A stretch of DNA of 64,000 bases from Mycolicibacterium hassiacum DSM 44199 (GTDB lineage Bacteria > Actinomycetota > Actinomycetes > Mycobacteriales > Mycobacteriaceae), in contig NZ_LR026975.1 in NCBI RefSeq assembly GCF_900603025.1, positions 2,232,001 through 2,296,000 on the forward strand. The letters are read 5' to 3'. The translations under genes and the position numbers were made by a program. Under the pieces are notes generated by a model. The model searched no databases, was not told the origin of the DNA, and worked only from the letters and a program-made list of their open reading frames with translations. This document shows, piece after piece, positions 9,903-21,795 of this stretch (the first letter of the stretch is position 1; every line of letters starts with the position of its first letter).

Positions 9903-10631
9903 GTGAACACCGCCGTCAGCACGATGCGGGCGCTGCGGGCCGCGCTGATCACGACGGCGCGGTCGGTGCCGCCACCGCGCCTGGCGGCCCTCGTCGCCAC
10001 GATTGTGATCCTCGTCGCAGTCGTGGTGTTGGTGCCGCTGCCGACGGCGGTGCAGCTGCGGGACTGGGCCCGGTCGGTGGGGCCGTGGTTTCCGCTGGCG
10101 TTTCTGGGCGCCCACATCGTGGTGACGGTGTTCCCGTTCCCGCGCACCGCATTCACCTTGGCCGCGGGTCTGTTGTTCGGCCCGGCGCTCGGTATTCCGC
10201 TGACGGTGGCGGCGGCCTCGATCAGCGCGGTGCTGGCGCTGCTGCTGGTGCGGGCGGCCGGCTGGCAGCTGAGCCGGCTGGTGCCGCATCCGCGCGTCGA
10301 CTCGCTCGACGCCCGGCTTCGCGAGCGCGGCTGGCCGACGGTGCTGTCGATGCGGCTGATTCCGGCGGTGCCGTTCTCGGTGCTCAACTACGCGGCCGGG
10401 GCGTCGGCGGTGCGGGTGCTGCCGTACACCGTCGCCACCGTGGTGGGCCTGCTGCCCGGCACCGCGGCGGTGGTGCTGCTCGGCGATGCGCTGACCGGGC
10501 GGGTCAGCCCGGCGCTGGTCGCGGTGTCGACGATCACCGCGCTCGTCGGTGTAAGCGGGCTGGTTTACGAGGTGCGCCGCAACCGCCGGCCCCGGCCGGC
10601 GCCGGACGCCGAACCGGTCGTCACCGGTTGA
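9903..10631 (+). CDS. VTT/DedA (TVP38/TMEM64) family membrane protein
   Basis: A 242-residue integral membrane protein with hydrophobic stretches near residues 25-50, 65-90, 95-120, 160-185 and 195-220. The family signature region shows the FPFPRTAFTLAAGLLFGP glycine-rich block and a later RLIPAVPFSVLNYAAGAS block. It is the Rv1491c equivalent. VTT proteins are implicated in lipid scrambling, but the mycobacterial role is not established. I take the GTG at 9903 as start because TACTGT (9889-9894) lies 8 nt before it, suggesting a leaderless mRNA; a TTG at 9894 is in frame. It is divergent from mutA, and its 3' end overlaps the convergent gene by 11 bp. Confidence 0.85.
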   Translation: MNTAVSTMRALRAALITTARSVPPPRLAALVATIVILVAVVVLVPLPTAVQLRDWARSVGPWFPLAFLGAHIVVTVFPFPRTAFTLAAGLLFGPALGIPLTVAAASISAVLALLLVRAAGWQLSRLVPHPRVDSLDARLRERGWPTVLSMRLIPAVPFSVLNYAAGASAVRVLPYTVATVVGLLPGTAAVVLLGDALTGRVSPALVAVSTITALVGVSGLVYEVRRNRRPRPAPDAEPVVTG

Positions 10632-10971
10632 CCGGCGGCCCCTGCACCGTCAGCGCGGCGTAGAGCGCCAGAAACGATGCGGCCGGCACCATGTTGACCG
10701 CCTTGTCCCGCACCCGCAGGTGGGCACCGAGCGCCAGCACGAAGTACAGCGTCAGCATCGCGGTGGTGAGCCGGGCCAGCCGGGGGTGACGCGGCACTGA
10801 CGCCAGCCCGACCGTGGAGGCGGCCTTCGCGGCGACCATCACCCAGCGCAGCTGCGGCGGCACCCGCAGGTCGTTGAGCGCCTTGGCGATCGGCGGCACC
10901 GGGATCGCGCAGGCGACCGCGTCGCCGGCCTGGAACGCCGCCAGCGCCTGGTAGAGCCGGGCCCGGTTCAC
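10621..10971 (-). CDS. Small DoxX-like membrane protein
   Basis: A 116-residue protein with two or three hydrophobic helices (QLRWVMVAAKAASTVGLAS, LTTAMLTLYFVLALGAHL, AASFLALYAALTV) and the layout of short DoxX-family proteins. It is equivalent in position and size to Rv1489. The GTG at 10971 overlaps the stop of the SPFH gene by 3 nt, so translation is coupled to it. No enzymatic residues stand out. The function is unknown. Confidence 0.78.
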   Translation of the reverse strand: MNRARLYQALAAFQAGDAVACAIPVPPIAKALNDLRVPPQLRWVMVAAKAASTVGLASVPRHPRLARLTTAMLTLYFVLALGAHLRVRDKAVNMVPAASFLALYAALTVQGPPVNR

Positions 10972-12203
10972 TGACCGGTCCCCGGCGGAGGGGCGGCGTG
11001 CCCGGGATCGTCGTGCTGCGGATATGCCGGCACCGGGTTCGCGGCCGGGCCGGGCGCGATGGTGCTCGGGGGCGTGATCTGCCGCGGCGCCCCGTAGGCC
11101 GGTCCGTCGACCGGGGTGCGCGCCTCGGCCTCGGCGTCGGCGACGGCCTGCGCGATCGTCGGGTCGGTGCTGGTGTCGAACCAGTCGGCGACCTCGTCGG
11201 AGTCGTCCTCGGGTTTGGGCAGGTCCTCCTCCACCGGCGACGGGGTGTAGCGGAACGCCCCGTCCTCCCCCGGCGCGCCGAGCATCTTGGCGAACCCCTG
11301 CAGCGCGTTGCCGAAATCGCTGGGCACGATCCACACCTTGTTCGCCTCGCCCCGAGCGATATGCGGCAATGTCTGCAGGTACTGGTAGGCCAGCAGTTCC
11401 GGAGTGGGCCGACCGGCCTTGATCGCCGCGAAGGTCTTCTCGATGGCCTTGGCCGTGCCCTGCGCCTGCAGGTACGCGGCGGCCCGTTCGCCCTGGGCGC
11501 GCAGGATGCGCGACTGCCGCTCGGCCTCGGCGGCCAGGATCGCGGCCTGCTTGGCGCCCTCGGCGGCCAGGATCTGCGCCTGCTTCTGTCCCTCGGCCTG
11601 TTTGATCGCCGACTCGCGCGAACCCTCGGCGGTCAAGATCATCGCGCGCTTCTCGCGGTCGGCGCGCATCTGTTTCTCCATTGAATCCTGGATTGACGGC
11701 GGCGGGTCGATGCTGCGCAGCTCGACCCGGTTGACCCGGATCCCCCATCGGGTGGTCGCCTCGTCGAGCACCCCGCGCAGCGCGCGGTTGATCTCGTCGC
11801 GCGACGTCAGGGTCTGCTCCAGGGTCATGCCGCCGACCAGGTTGCGCAGCGTGGTCATGGTCAGCTGTTCCACGCCGACGATGTAGTTGCTGATGTTGTA
11901 GACCGCCGCCTGCGGGTCGATCACCGCGAAGTACACCACCGTGTCGATCTGCACGGTCAGGTTGTCCTCGGTGATCACCGGCTGCGGCGGGAACGACACC
12001 ACCCGCTCACGCAGGTCGACCCGCGCCCGGATCCGGTCGATGAACGGCACCAGCACCGTCAGCGTTCCGGACACCGTGCGGCTGTAGCGGCCCAGCCGCT
12101 CGATCACCGCGGCCTCGGCCTGCGGGATCAGCGCGATCGACTTGGCCACGATGATGGCGGCGAACACCACCAGCACGAACAACACGGTCAGACCTGCGGC
12201 CAC
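10968..12203 (-). CDS. SPFH/band-7 (stomatin/QmcA-like) membrane protein
   Basis: A 411-residue protein anchored by one N-terminal helix (residues 4-25), followed by an SPFH/band-7 domain (AEAAVIERLGRYSRTVSGTLTVLVPFIDR onward), an alanine/glutamate-rich coiled coil of about residues 195-275 (REKRAMILTAEG, repeated QAQILAAEGAKQAAILAAEAE), and a proline-rich tail. SPFH proteins form large membrane cages that organise microdomains and proteases. The gene pairs with nfeD directly upstream, a widespread arrangement. The start is a GTG at 12203 with a strong AGGAGGGG site. Equivalent to Rv1488. Confidence 0.92.
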   Translation of the reverse strand: MAAGLTVLFVLVVFAAIIVAKSIALIPQAEAAVIERLGRYSRTVSGTLTVLVPFIDRIRARVDLRERVVSFPPQPVITEDNLTVQIDTVVYFAVIDPQAAVYNISNYIVGVEQLTMTTLRNLVGGMTLEQTLTSRDEINRALRGVLDEATTRWGIRVNRVELRSIDPPPSIQDSMEKQMRADREKRAMILTAEGSRESAIKQAEGQKQAQILAAEGAKQAAILAAEAERQSRILRAQGERAAAYLQAQGTAKAIEKTFAAIKAGRPTPELLAYQYLQTLPHIARGEANKVWIVPSDFGNALQGFAKMLGAPGEDGAFRYTPSPVEEDLPKPEDDSDEVADWFDTSTDPTIAQAVADAEAEARTPVDGPAYGAPRQITPPSTIAPGPAANPVPAYPQHDDPGHAAPPPGTGQ

Positions 12204-12234
12204 CTTCGCCCCTCCTTAGTTCGGTGCCGACGTG

Positions 12235-12666
12235 TCAGCTGAGTTTCTGTACGACGGCGATGGCGCCGTCGATCCGCACCACCGTCACCTGGTCCCCCGG
12301 TTCGTACACATCGGTGTCGTGCATGGGCCGCGCGGTCCACACCTCGCCGTCGAGTTTGATCTGTCCCTCGTGGCGGGTGATCCGCTCGAGCACCTGCGCG
12401 CTCTTGCCCTCCAACGCCTTGATCGGATCGATGTGCCCGGGCCCGGAGTGCATCCGTCGCCGCAGCGCGGGTCGGACCAGCACCAACAGCAACACCGACA
12501 CCACCGCGAACACCGCGCCGTGGATCCACAGCTGATCGAAGACCAGGCTCGACCCCGCCGCAGCCAGCGCACCGCCGGCGAGCATGAGCAGAAACAAGTC
12601 GCCGGTGAGCGCCTCCGCGCCGGCCAGGGCCAGGGCGGCGATGAGCCAGATCAGCGCAACGGGCAT
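12235..12666 (-). CDS. NfeD-like membrane protein
   Basis: A 143-residue partner of the SPFH protein. It has two or three N-terminal transmembrane helices (residues 5-25, 30-45, 48-65) followed by an OB-fold domain ([28 protein letters not shown]...[17 protein letters not shown]). It is of the short NfeD class without the ClpP-like protease domain. The ATG at 12666 follows a TAGGCT element by 6 nt, suggesting leaderless transcription. Equivalent to Rv1487. Confidence 0.9.
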   Translation of the reverse strand: MPVALIWLIAALALAGAEALTGDLFLLMLAGGALAAAGSSLVFDQLWIHGAVFAVVSVLLLVLVRPALRRRMHSGPGHIDPIKALEGKSAQVLERITRHEGQIKLDGEVWTARPMHDTDVYEPGDQVTVVRIDGAIAVVQKLS

Positions 12667-12693
12667 ACCCGTAGCCTATAGGCACGAGACGGG

Positions 12694-12708
12694 TTACCGA
12701 GTCGGTAA
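12694..12708. promoter_or_regulatory. 15-bp palindrome in the nfeD / Rv1486c-type divergent promoter
   Basis: TTACCGAGTCGGTAA is a palindrome with 7-bp arms around one central base. It lies between candidate -10 elements for the two divergent genes (TAGACT at 12714-12719 for the plus strand and TAGGCT just upstream of 12666 for the minus strand). A single bound regulator could control both. The regulator is not identified. Confidence 0.55.
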
Positions 12709-12727
12709 ACAACTAGACTCGACCACC

Positions 12728-13567
12728 ATGTGGTGCCCCAGTGTCTCGTTGTCGGTCTGGGCCAACGCCTGGCTAGCCGGCGTGGCCGCACCCGACGATG
12801 TGCTGGATGCGCTTTCCCACTGGGCACCAAAACATTCCGTCGCCGCCTACGACTCGGTGGCGGCCGGGCACACCGGCCTGCCGTGGCCGGACATGCCCGA
12901 CACCGGCACCGTCGGACTGTTGCAGACGCTGCGCACCGCGGCCGGCCCGGCATCCGCACCCCCGCTGACGGTCGCGTTACCGGTGCCCGGTGATGTCCGG
13001 GGGCTGCCGGCCGGTACCCAGTTCCAGCGCGATGCGCTGGAGGCCGGCGAGGCGGTGATCGTCACCAACCGGCAGTCCGGCACCGCGATCGGCCTGGTGC
13101 CCGATTACGAGTACCCGGACGACGACCCCGACACCGAACCGTCGGGCCTGTCGTGGACGGTGTACTCCGCGCCCGGCCCGGCCGCCCCGCTGCACCTCGA
13201 CCTCGGCGAGGCCGAGTACGCCATGCGGTCGGCGGTGCGCTCGGCCGCCGAGACGCTCTCCGCCCTGCACGCCGACGCCGTCGCCTCCGGTATCGAAGAT
13301 CCCCGGGGCCTGGTCGAGCGGGCAGTGGAATCCCAACGGCGGCACCCGATTCCGCCGCACGCCCCGACCCGCGCGCTGCGGGTGCTGGAGAACGCGGCGA
13401 ACGTCGACGCCATCCTGACGGTGAGCGCGGAGTTGATTCCGAGCGGGCTGACCAGTGCGGCCGACATCCGCGCCGCCGGCGACGTGCTGCGGCCGTTGGC
13501 TCAGGTGGTGCGCTCGGCGCGGCTCGCCGCGATCGAGGCGATCCTGGCCTCGGCCTGGCGGGCGTGA
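12728..13567 (+). CDS. Conserved mycobacterial protein of the Rv1486c type
   Basis: A 279-residue soluble protein, equivalent to Rv1486c by position and by its N-terminus ([18 protein letters not shown]). It begins with a helical stretch and an acidic middle ([13 protein letters not shown]), with no signal peptide or catalytic motif that I recognise. The ATG at 12728 follows TAGACT by 8 nt without a Shine-Dalgarno sequence, so it is probably leaderless; the frame is open further upstream into nfeD. It ends back to back with hemH. The function is unknown. Confidence 0.85.
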   Translation: MWCPSVSLSVWANAWLAGVAAPDDVLDALSHWAPKHSVAAYDSVAAGHTGLPWPDMPDTGTVGLLQTLRTAAGPASAPPLTVALPVPGDVRGLPAGTQFQRDALEAGEAVIVTNRQSGTAIGLVPDYEYPDDDPDTEPSGLSWTVYSAPGPAAPLHLDLGEAEYAMRSAVRSAAETLSALHADAVASGIEDPRGLVERAVESQRRHPIPPHAPTRALRVLENAANVDAILTVSAELIPSGLTSAADIRAAGDVLRPLAQVVRSARLAAIEAILASAWRA

Positions 13568-14578
13568 TCAGCCGCAGGCCGTCGTACACAGCCCGCCGTT
13601 GACCGAGAACCCTTGCAGTGGCGGCTGATTCGCTGCTGGGACCCGTGCGGGTGAACGTCCGGCGCGCAATTCGTCGATGAGATCCGCGGCCACCTCCGCC
13701 AGATCGGCGTTGGGGGTGGCCGCCCGGGCGAACGCGATCCCGGCGCGCTCGGCCTGTTCGCGCAGTTCGTGGTCGAGGTCCCACACCACCTCGATGTGGT
13801 CGGCGACGAATCCGATCGGGCAGACCACGACCGCCGTTGTTCCCGAATCCGTAAGGGCGGCAAGGTGATCGGCGACATCGGGCTCGAGCCAGGGCACCTG
13901 CGGCGGACCGGACCGGGACTGCCACACCTGGTCGTAGTCGTCGTAGCCGGCCGCCGCGGCCACCAACCGGCAGGCATGGGCCACCTGGCGCGCGTAGAGG
14001 TCCTCGCCGCAGCGGGACCGGGCGCGCTGCGGGATCGAGTGCGCGGTGAACACCAGCCGCGCCCCGGCGGGCACGGTGGCCGCCGCGGCGGTGACCGCGT
14101 CGGCGAACATCCGCACGAACAGCGGGTGGTCGTAGTACTGGCGCAGTTTGATCAGCTCCGGCGCCGCCGCACCGGCGGCCCGCCGGGCGCGGGCGATGTC
14201 CTCGTTGTACTGCACGCAGCCCGAGTAGCCGCCCCAGGCCGAGGTGGCGAACACCGCGGCGCGCCGGACGCCGTCGTCGCGCATGGCGGCCACGGTGTCC
14301 TCGACGTACGGCTCCCAGTTGCGGTTGCCGAAGTACACCGGCAGGTCGACGCGCCCGCGTAGTCGCTCGATCAGCGCGCGGTTGATGCCGTTGATCGGCG
14401 ACACCCCGCCGAAGTGCAGATAGTGCTCGGCGACCTCGACGAGCCGCTCGCGCGGCACCCCGCGGCCCCGGGTGACGTTCTCCAGGAACGGCATCACCTG
14501 CTCGGGACCCTCCGGGCCGCCGAACGACAGCACCAGGACGGCGTCGAGTTCGGTCGGCGCGAGCGGCTCGGGCGACAC
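13568..14578 (-). CDS. hemH: Coproporphyrin ferrochelatase
   Basis: Inserts ferrous iron into coproporphyrin III in the actinobacterial coproporphyrin-dependent haem route (now often called CpfC). The 336-residue protein begins [14 protein letters not shown] and carries the catalytic histidine in [10 protein letters not shown] near residue 180. It has cysteines in SGCVQYNED and at the extreme C-terminus (GGLCTTACG), consistent with the [2Fe-2S] cluster known in mycobacterial ferrochelatases. The GTG start at 14578 is 4 nt after the inhA stop, which places it last in the fabG1-inhA-hemH operon, as in M. tuberculosis. Confidence 0.95.
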   Translation of the reverse strand: MSPEPLAPTELDAVLVLSFGGPEGPEQVMPFLENVTRGRGVPRERLVEVAEHYLHFGGVSPINGINRALIERLRGRVDLPVYFGNRNWEPYVEDTVAAMRDDGVRRAAVFATSAWGGYSGCVQYNEDIARARRAAGAAAPELIKLRQYYDHPLFVRMFADAVTAAAATVPAGARLVFTAHSIPQRARSRCGEDLYARQVAHACRLVAAAAGYDDYDQVWQSRSGPPQVPWLEPDVADHLAALTDSGTTAVVVCPIGFVADHIEVVWDLDHELREQAERAGIAFARAATPNADLAEVAADLIDELRAGRSPARVPAANQPPLQGFSVNGGLCTTACG

Positions 14579-14582
14579 CGGG

Positions 14583-15392
14583 CTACAGCAACTGGGTGCT
14601 GGCGCCGCCGTCGGCGTAGATGACGGTTCCGGTGGTCGCCGGCAGCCAGTCCGACAGCAGCGCGCACACGGTCTTGGCCACCGGGGTCGGATCCTTCATG
14701 TTCCAGCCGACCGGGGCCCGCTGATCCCAGCCCTCCTCGAGCAGCCTGATCTGCTGCTGGGTCTCCTCGCCGAGCGCGCCGCCGACGATCGCGCTCATCG
14801 CCAGCGTGCGGATCGGGCCCGCCGCAACCAGATTCGAGCGCACCCCGTACGGCCCGGCCTCGCGGGCGACGAACCGGTTGATCGACTCGAGCGCGCTCTT
14901 GGCGACGGTCATCCAGTTGTAGGCCGGCATCGCCCGGCTGGGGTCGAAGTCCATGCCGACGATGCTGCCGCCGCGGTTCATGATGGGCAGCAGCGCCTTG
15001 GCCAGCGCGGCGTAGGAGTACGCCGAGATGTGGATGCCCTTCGACACGTCCTCGTACGGCGCGTCGAGGAACGGGCTGAGCCCCATGCCGGACTGCGGCA
15101 TGAACCCGATCGAGTGCACCACGCCGTCGAGCTTGTTGCCCTCGCCGATCTCGGCGGTGACCCGCTCGGCGAGGGTGTCGAGGTGCTCCTGGTTCTGCAC
15201 GTCGAGCTCGAGCAGCGGTGCGGGCTTGGGCAGCCGGTCGACGATGCGCTGGATCAGCCGCAGCCGGTCGTAGCCGGTGAGCACCAGCTCCGCGCCCGCC
15301 TCCTGGGCGACCTTGGCGATGTGGAACGCGATCGAGCTGTCGGTGATGATGCCCGTGACCAGAATGCGCTTGCCTTCAAGCAGACCTGTCAT
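14583..15392 (-). CDS. inhA: NADH-dependent enoyl-ACP reductase InhA
   Basis: The FAS-II enoyl reductase that completes each elongation cycle of mycolic acid precursors, and the target of the isoniazid-NAD adduct. Its length (269 residues) is identical to the M. tuberculosis enzyme. Key residues fall at the same numbers: Ser94 (VVHSIGF), Phe149 (MDFDPS), Tyr158 (AYNWMT) and Lys165 (VAKSA). It lacks the canonical Rossmann GxxxGxG and shows GIITDSSIA instead, as InhA does. It is 21 nt downstream of fabG1. Confidence 0.98.
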   Translation of the reverse strand: MTGLLEGKRILVTGIITDSSIAFHIAKVAQEAGAELVLTGYDRLRLIQRIVDRLPKPAPLLELDVQNQEHLDTLAERVTAEIGEGNKLDGVVHSIGFMPQSGMGLSPFLDAPYEDVSKGIHISAYSYAALAKALLPIMNRGGSIVGMDFDPSRAMPAYNWMTVAKSALESINRFVAREAGPYGVRSNLVAAGPIRTLAMSAIVGGALGEETQQQIRLLEEGWDQRAPVGWNMKDPTPVAKTVCALLSDWLPATTGTVIYADGGASTQLL

Positions 15393-15413
15393 CTCAAAAA
15401 AGTCCTATCCGTC

Positions 15414-16208
<795 letters not shown>

Positions 16209-16274
16209 TTAATGCCTGACCTGCCGCGAACCGAAATCGGCTCCCACCGGCGACGGCTCGTCCCGCGGATTCGC

Positions 16275-17282
16275 CTAGGTCGGCAGCCGCCGGTTGATCA
16301 GCAGTGCCGCCAGCGCGGCCACCGCCAGGATCAGCGCGCCCAGCCGCAGCCATCCGACGCTGGCGTCGCCCCTGATGGTCTCGTAGCCGATCTGATCCTG
16401 CAGGTTCGCGTAGACCTCGCGCAGCTGCTCGAGGCTGGACGCGGTATACGCCTCGCCGCCGGACAGTTCGGCGATCCGGTTGAGCATCTCGTCGTCGACC
16501 GGCACCGGCTGGCGCTGGTCGTTGATCTCGACGTAGCCGTACGGCGTGCCGAACGCGATCGTCGAGATCGGGACCCCCTGCTCCTTGGCGGTGCGGGCCG
16601 CGGTGTAGGCGCCCTTGGGGTTGTCCGGGTTCGACGGCACGGTCTCCTTGCCGTCGGAGAACAGCACGATGCGGGCGGGCGGGGGTTCGTCGCCGCCGCC
16701 GATCACCGCGCCGACCGTGGCGATCGCCTGCAGCGCGGTGAAGATCGCCTCGCCGGTGGCGGTGCGGTCGGCGAACTGCAGTTTGTCGATCGCCGCCTTG
16801 GTGGCCTCGCGGTTGGTGGTCGGCGACACCAGCACGGTCGCGGTGCCGGCGTAGGCGATCAGCCCCAGGTTGATGCCCGGGGTGAGCTCGTCGGCGAACT
16901 GTTTGGAGGCCTCCTGCGCGGCCACCATGCGGCTCGGCGCCACGTCGGTGGCGCGCATCGACTGCGACACGTCCATCACCAACATCACCACCGCGCGGTT
17001 GCGCGGGATCCGCACATCGTGGGTGGGGGCGGCCATCGCCACGGTGAAGAACAGCAGGCTGATCACCAGCAGGATCGCCGGCAGGTGGCGCCACCGGCTC
17101 GGCCGATTCGGCGCGACGCTCTCCAGCAGCTCCATGTTGGCGAACCGCAGCATCCGGCGGTGCCGGGCCAGCTGCATGATGATGTACAGCGCGATCAGGC
17201 CCGCCACCACCAGCAGGAACAGGAAGAACCACGGGCTTTGGAAGCCCGACAGCGTCATCGGACCGAGAATCGGTAATGTCAT
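16275..17282 (-). CDS. Membrane-anchored von Willebrand A protein (Rv1481 type)
   Basis: A 335-residue BatA-like protein. It has N-terminal transmembrane helices (residues 17-38 and 67-88), a periplasmic vWA domain with an intact MIDAS motif DVSQS (near residue 103) and later LFSDGKET, and a C-terminal helix near residues 310-330. It follows Rv1481 residue for residue over long stretches. With the DUF58 protein and MoxR ATPase upstream it forms a MoxR-BatA type module, thought to aid folding or activation of envelope proteins. Confidence 0.93.
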   Translation of the reverse strand: MTLPILGPMTLSGFQSPWFFLFLLVVAGLIALYIIMQLARHRRMLRFANMELLESVAPNRPSRWRHLPAILLVISLLFFTVAMAAPTHDVRIPRNRAVVMLVMDVSQSMRATDVAPSRMVAAQEASKQFADELTPGINLGLIAYAGTATVLVSPTTNREATKAAIDKLQFADRTATGEAIFTALQAIATVGAVIGGGDEPPPARIVLFSDGKETVPSNPDNPKGAYTAARTAKEQGVPISTIAFGTPYGYVEINDQRQPVPVDDEMLNRIAELSGGEAYTASSLEQLREVYANLQDQIGYETIRGDASVGWLRLGALILAVAALAALLINRRLPT

Positions 17283-17332
17283 GGGCGCCTTGTCATTTCA
17301 TGTGTCCTGGTCGCAAGTCCGTTTCACCTGGG

Positions 17333-18276
17333 TCACTTCGAGCGGCCGGCCAGCGCCAACCGCCGGGTCGCCACGAACCGCACCACGTCGGTGATCCAGT
17401 CGCGGTCGGTGCGCAGGCTCAGCAGCGGGGCGTCGCAGCGGCGCAGCGTGCGGGCCACCTCCTCACGGTGTGCGGCGGCGGCGCGCGCGAAGTCCTCGCG
17501 CAGCTGCTCGTCGATGGTGAACTCGCGCACCCGTCCGGTCTCGGCGTCCTGCAGCACGACCTCCCCCACCGGCGGCAGCTCCACGTCGCGCGGGTCGAGC
17601 ACCTCGATGCCCAGCACCTCGTGTCGGCCCGCGATGGCCCGCAGCGGCCGGACCCAGTTGATCGGGCCGAGGAAGTCGCTGATGATCACCGCCATCCCGC
17701 GGCGCCGCTCCGGCCGCCGCAGCGCGTCGATGGCCACGGCCAGATCGCCCCGCACCCCGGCGGGTGCCCGCGGGGTGGTGGCGATCGCGCGCAGCACCTC
17801 GCGTTCGTGCATCTGCCCGCTCAGCGCCGGGACCCGCCGCATGGTCTCGCCGTTGGAGATGATCGCGCCCAGCCGGTTGCCGCCGCCGCTGTTGAGGAAC
17901 GCGATCGCGGCGGCCGCCGCCACCGCCAGGTCGCGCTTCTCGCAGCCCACGGTGCCGAAGTCCAGGCTCGCCGACACGTCGACCACCAGCCAGGTCTCCA
18001 GTTCGCGGTCGGCGATCATCTCGCGCACGTGCGGTTGGGTGGTGCGCGCGGTCACCGACCAGTCCATCCGCCGCACGTCGTCGCCGGGCTGGTACAGCCG
18101 CGACTCGCCGGGCTCGGAGCCCGGTCCGGGCAGCAGGCCCTGGTAGTTGCCGTGCAACACGCCGTCGAGCTTGCGGCGCACCGTCAGTTCGAGCTTGCGC
18201 AGCGCCGCCGACAACGCAGGATCGCGGATCTCCCCGCGCTTCATCGACGGCAGGTCGACCCGACGTCGCGAGCTGG

Positions 18277-18280
<4 letters not shown>
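17333..18280 (-). CDS. DUF58 domain protein (Rv1480 type)
   Basis: A 315-residue protein with the DUF58 signature: [26 protein letters not shown], followed by a degenerate vWA-like fold starting [16 protein letters not shown]58 proteins are the usual partners of MoxR AAA+ ATPases. The GTG start at 18280 overlaps the moxR1 stop (GTGA), so translation is coupled. There is no membrane segment. Confidence 0.92.
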
Positions 18281-19455
<1,175 letters not shown>

Positions 19456-19661
19456 TAACGGTCCTCCCACATCACTCTCGGGCCTGTCTGCCGGCTCGCG
19501 GCAGCTGTCCGCCGCACGCGCTCGTCGTCAACTATTCCAGCCGAGGCGACATCCGTCGACGCTGCCCGGCGGCGCGCCGCCCCCGCCGGGGTGATTGCGA
19601 ACCGCTGTTCAGCGTCGTCTCAGCCGGCCCTCAGGTTCGCCGCGCGGGCGCGCCGAGGGGT

Positions 19662-20366
19662 TCAGCTCTCGATGATCCGCGCCGCGTAGGGCTGCAGTCC
19701 GGCGCGGCGCACCGGGCTCACCGTCACCTTGCCGGCGGCGCTGGAGGCCTCCAGCATCTGCCCGTTGCCCAGGTACAGCGCGACGTGCTGGGTGCCGCCC
19801 GGACCCCAGAACAGCAGGTCGCCGCGTTTGGCCTGGGACACCGGGACCTTGCGGCCGGTGTTGTACTGGTCGCCGGAGTACTTGGGGATCAGCACCCCCA
19901 CCCCGGCGAACGCGAACTGGGTGAACCCGGAGCAGTCGAAGCCGACGATGTTGGCGCCGGAGTCCACGCCGCGGCTCGGTCCGCTGGGTTTGCCGCCGCC
20001 CCACGAGTACGGCACGCCGATCTGGGAGGCGCCGCGGCGGATGACGTATTCGATGGCCTGCGGGCCGCGCACCCGGCCGGGAACGACGCTGGCCACCTGC
20101 GGGGACGGGCCGAAGCCGAGGCTGGCGAGGAACTTGCGGCCCAGCTCCATGGTGATCTGGGTGGCCTGCGCGGTGGCGGCCAGCGACGCGTTGGCGATCG
20201 CCACCGGATCGCCCGGCGCCCCGGAGCTGACCACCTTGGGCAGCGTCGGGTCCCACTGGCCGTCTTCGGGGGCGGCGGCCGCGGGCTGCGCGGCGGTGAG
20301 CGCGACGGCCAGCGCCGCGACCGGGGTCACGAGTCCGATGAGGAATCGAATCAGACTGGTACGCAA
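19662..20366 (-). CDS. ripB: Peptidoglycan endopeptidase RipB (NlpC/P60)
   Basis: A secreted D,L-endopeptidase that cleaves peptidoglycan stem peptides. The 234-residue precursor starts (TTG at 20366, AAGGAAG site upstream) with a signal peptide ending near AAQPAAA (about residue 32). The C-terminal NlpC/P60 domain shows the catalytic cysteine in VGFDCSGF and the histidine in TQHVALYLG. It lacks the coiled-coil N-terminal domain of RipA, as expected for RipB. It is 19 bp downstream of ripA. Confidence 0.94.
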   Translation of the reverse strand: MRTSLIRFLIGLVTPVAALAVALTAAQPAAAAPEDGQWDPTLPKVVSSGAPGDPVAIANASLAATAQATQITMELGRKFLASLGFGPSPQVASVVPGRVRGPQAIEYVIRRGASQIGVPYSWGGGKPSGPSRGVDSGANIVGFDCSGFTQFAFAGVGVLIPKYSGDQYNTGRKVPVSQAKRGDLLFWGPGGTQHVALYLGNGQMLEASSAAGKVTVSPVRRAGLQPYAARIIES

Positions 20367-20385
20367 AGTATCAGCGCTTCCTTAA

Positions 20386-21795
20386 TCACCATTCGATGAG
20401 CCGGACGGCGTAGGGGGTCATACCGCTGGTTCGGACCGGGGAGATCTTGACCACCGACCCGGTGTAGGGCGCCTCGATCATCTGGTTGTCACCGAGATAG
20501 AGCGCGACGTGCTGGCTGCCGCCGGGGCCCCAGAACAACATGTCGCCCCGGCGCATCTGGGCCGTCGGCACCTTGCGCCCGGCGTTGTACTGCGAGCCGG
20601 AGTAGTGCTCGAGCTTGATGCCCACGCCGGCGAACGCGTAGAGCATCAGGCCCGAACAGTCGAACCCGACGGTGTTGGCGCCCGATCCGATACCGCGGCT
20701 GGGGCCGGCGGCGTTGCCGCCGCCCCACGAGTAGGGCACGCCGAGCTGCGACATCGCCCGCCGGATGACGTACTCGGTGGCCTGGCGGCCGTAGACGCGC
20801 GGGATGACGCCGTTGGTGTAGCCGGTCGGTGTCGGGATCAGCCCGATGCGCTGCATGAACTTGCGCCCGAGGTCGGCGGTCACCTGTGCGGAGGTGGCCG
20901 CGATGCCGAGCACCGCGTTGATGATCGCGATCGGGTCGCCGCTGACGAACGCGCTCGGGATGGCCGGCAGGGTGGGATCCCACAGCGCCCAGTCGCCACC
21001 GCGCTGGCCCTGCGGGGCCCGGTCCCAGTCGGCGGCCGCCGGGGCGGCGGGTCCGGCCGCGTCGCCCGGCTGCGCAGGCGCACCCCTCGCCGGCGCCGAC
21101 GACGCCCGGGCCTGCTCGAGCCGGGCCTTGACGGCGTTGCGTTCGGCCTTGAGCCGATCGAGTTCCTCCTGCTGTCTGCGGAACGTGTCCTGGGCGTCGG
21201 TGAGCGCGTTGACCGCGGCCTGCTGGCTGGCTTCGGCGTCGGCGACGGCCTGGTCGGCCTTCTGTTTGGCCAGCCGCGCCGCGGACTCCTGGTTCACCGC
21301 GTCGGTGCGCGCCCGCTTGAGGTCGTTGATGACCTTCTGCGAGGCGAGGGCCATCGCCTCGCCGGCGGCGGCGGTCCTGATCACGTCGCCGGGATCGGAG
21401 GCGAGCAGATACGAGCTGGGCGGGCCGTTGACGTAGACGGCGGCGGCGAACTTGTTGAACCGCTGCTGGGCCGCGGCGATCGCGGTGTTGGCGTCCTCGA
21501 CCCGCCGTTTGGCGGCCTCGACCTCGCGCTGGGCGGCGTCGGCGTCCTCGCGGGCCTTCTGCAGGTCGACGATCGCCTTGTTGACGCTCTCCTGCTTCTG
21601 CTGGATCGCCGCGCCGAGATCCTGCAGTTTCTGGTCGACCTCGGCGATCTGGGCCACCAGTGCGGCGATGTCGTCGGTGGGAGCCGGCTGGGCCGTCCCC
21701 AGGCCCGGAGTGGCGAGCAGCAGGGCCGCGATCAGGGGTACCGCGCAGACCCGCCCGCACATGCGCGAAGCAGAGGCGCCGAGGATGCGTCTCAT
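20386..21795 (-). CDS. ripA: Peptidoglycan endopeptidase RipA (NlpC/P60)
   Basis: A septal peptidoglycan D,L-endopeptidase required for daughter-cell separation in mycobacteria. The 469-residue precursor has a signal peptide (about 1-36, ending GLGTAQP) and a long alpha-helical coiled coil (about 45-235) that in RipA acts as an inhibitory and targeting domain. A proline/alanine linker follows, then the NlpC/P60 domain with the catalytic cysteine in VGFDCSGL and histidine in SQHVALYLG. The ATG at 21795 has a TAGGAGA site upstream. The upstream region is rich in repeats and is annotated separately. Confidence 0.96.
   Translation of the reverse strand: MRRILGASASRMCGRVCAVPLIAALLLATPGLGTAQPAPTDDIAALVAQIAEVDQKLQDLGAAIQQKQESVNKAIVDLQKAREDADAAQREVEAAKRRVEDANTAIAAAQQRFNKFAAAVYVNGPPSSYLLASDPGDVIRTAAAGEAMALASQKVINDLKRARTDAVNQESAARLAKQKADQAVADAEASQQAAVNALTDAQDTFRRQQEELDRLKAERNAVKARLEQARASSAPARGAPAQPGDAAGPAAPAAADWDRAPQGQRGGDWALWDPTLPAIPSAFVSGDPIAIINAVLGIAATSAQVTADLGRKFMQRIGLIPTPTGYTNGVIPRVYGRQATEYVIRRAMSQLGVPYSWGGGNAAGPSRGIGSGANTVGFDCSGLMLYAFAGVGIKLEHYSGSQYNAGRKVPTAQMRRGDMLFWGPGGSQHVALYLGDNQMIEAPYTGSVVKISPVRTSGMTPYAVRLIEW

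Noticed and set aside
10621-11748. A 375-codon minus-strand frame spanning the DoxX-like gene and part of the SPFH gene
   Set aside because: Only the last 116 codons are coding. The upstream part is out of frame with the SPFH protein and is Arg/Gly-rich shadow.
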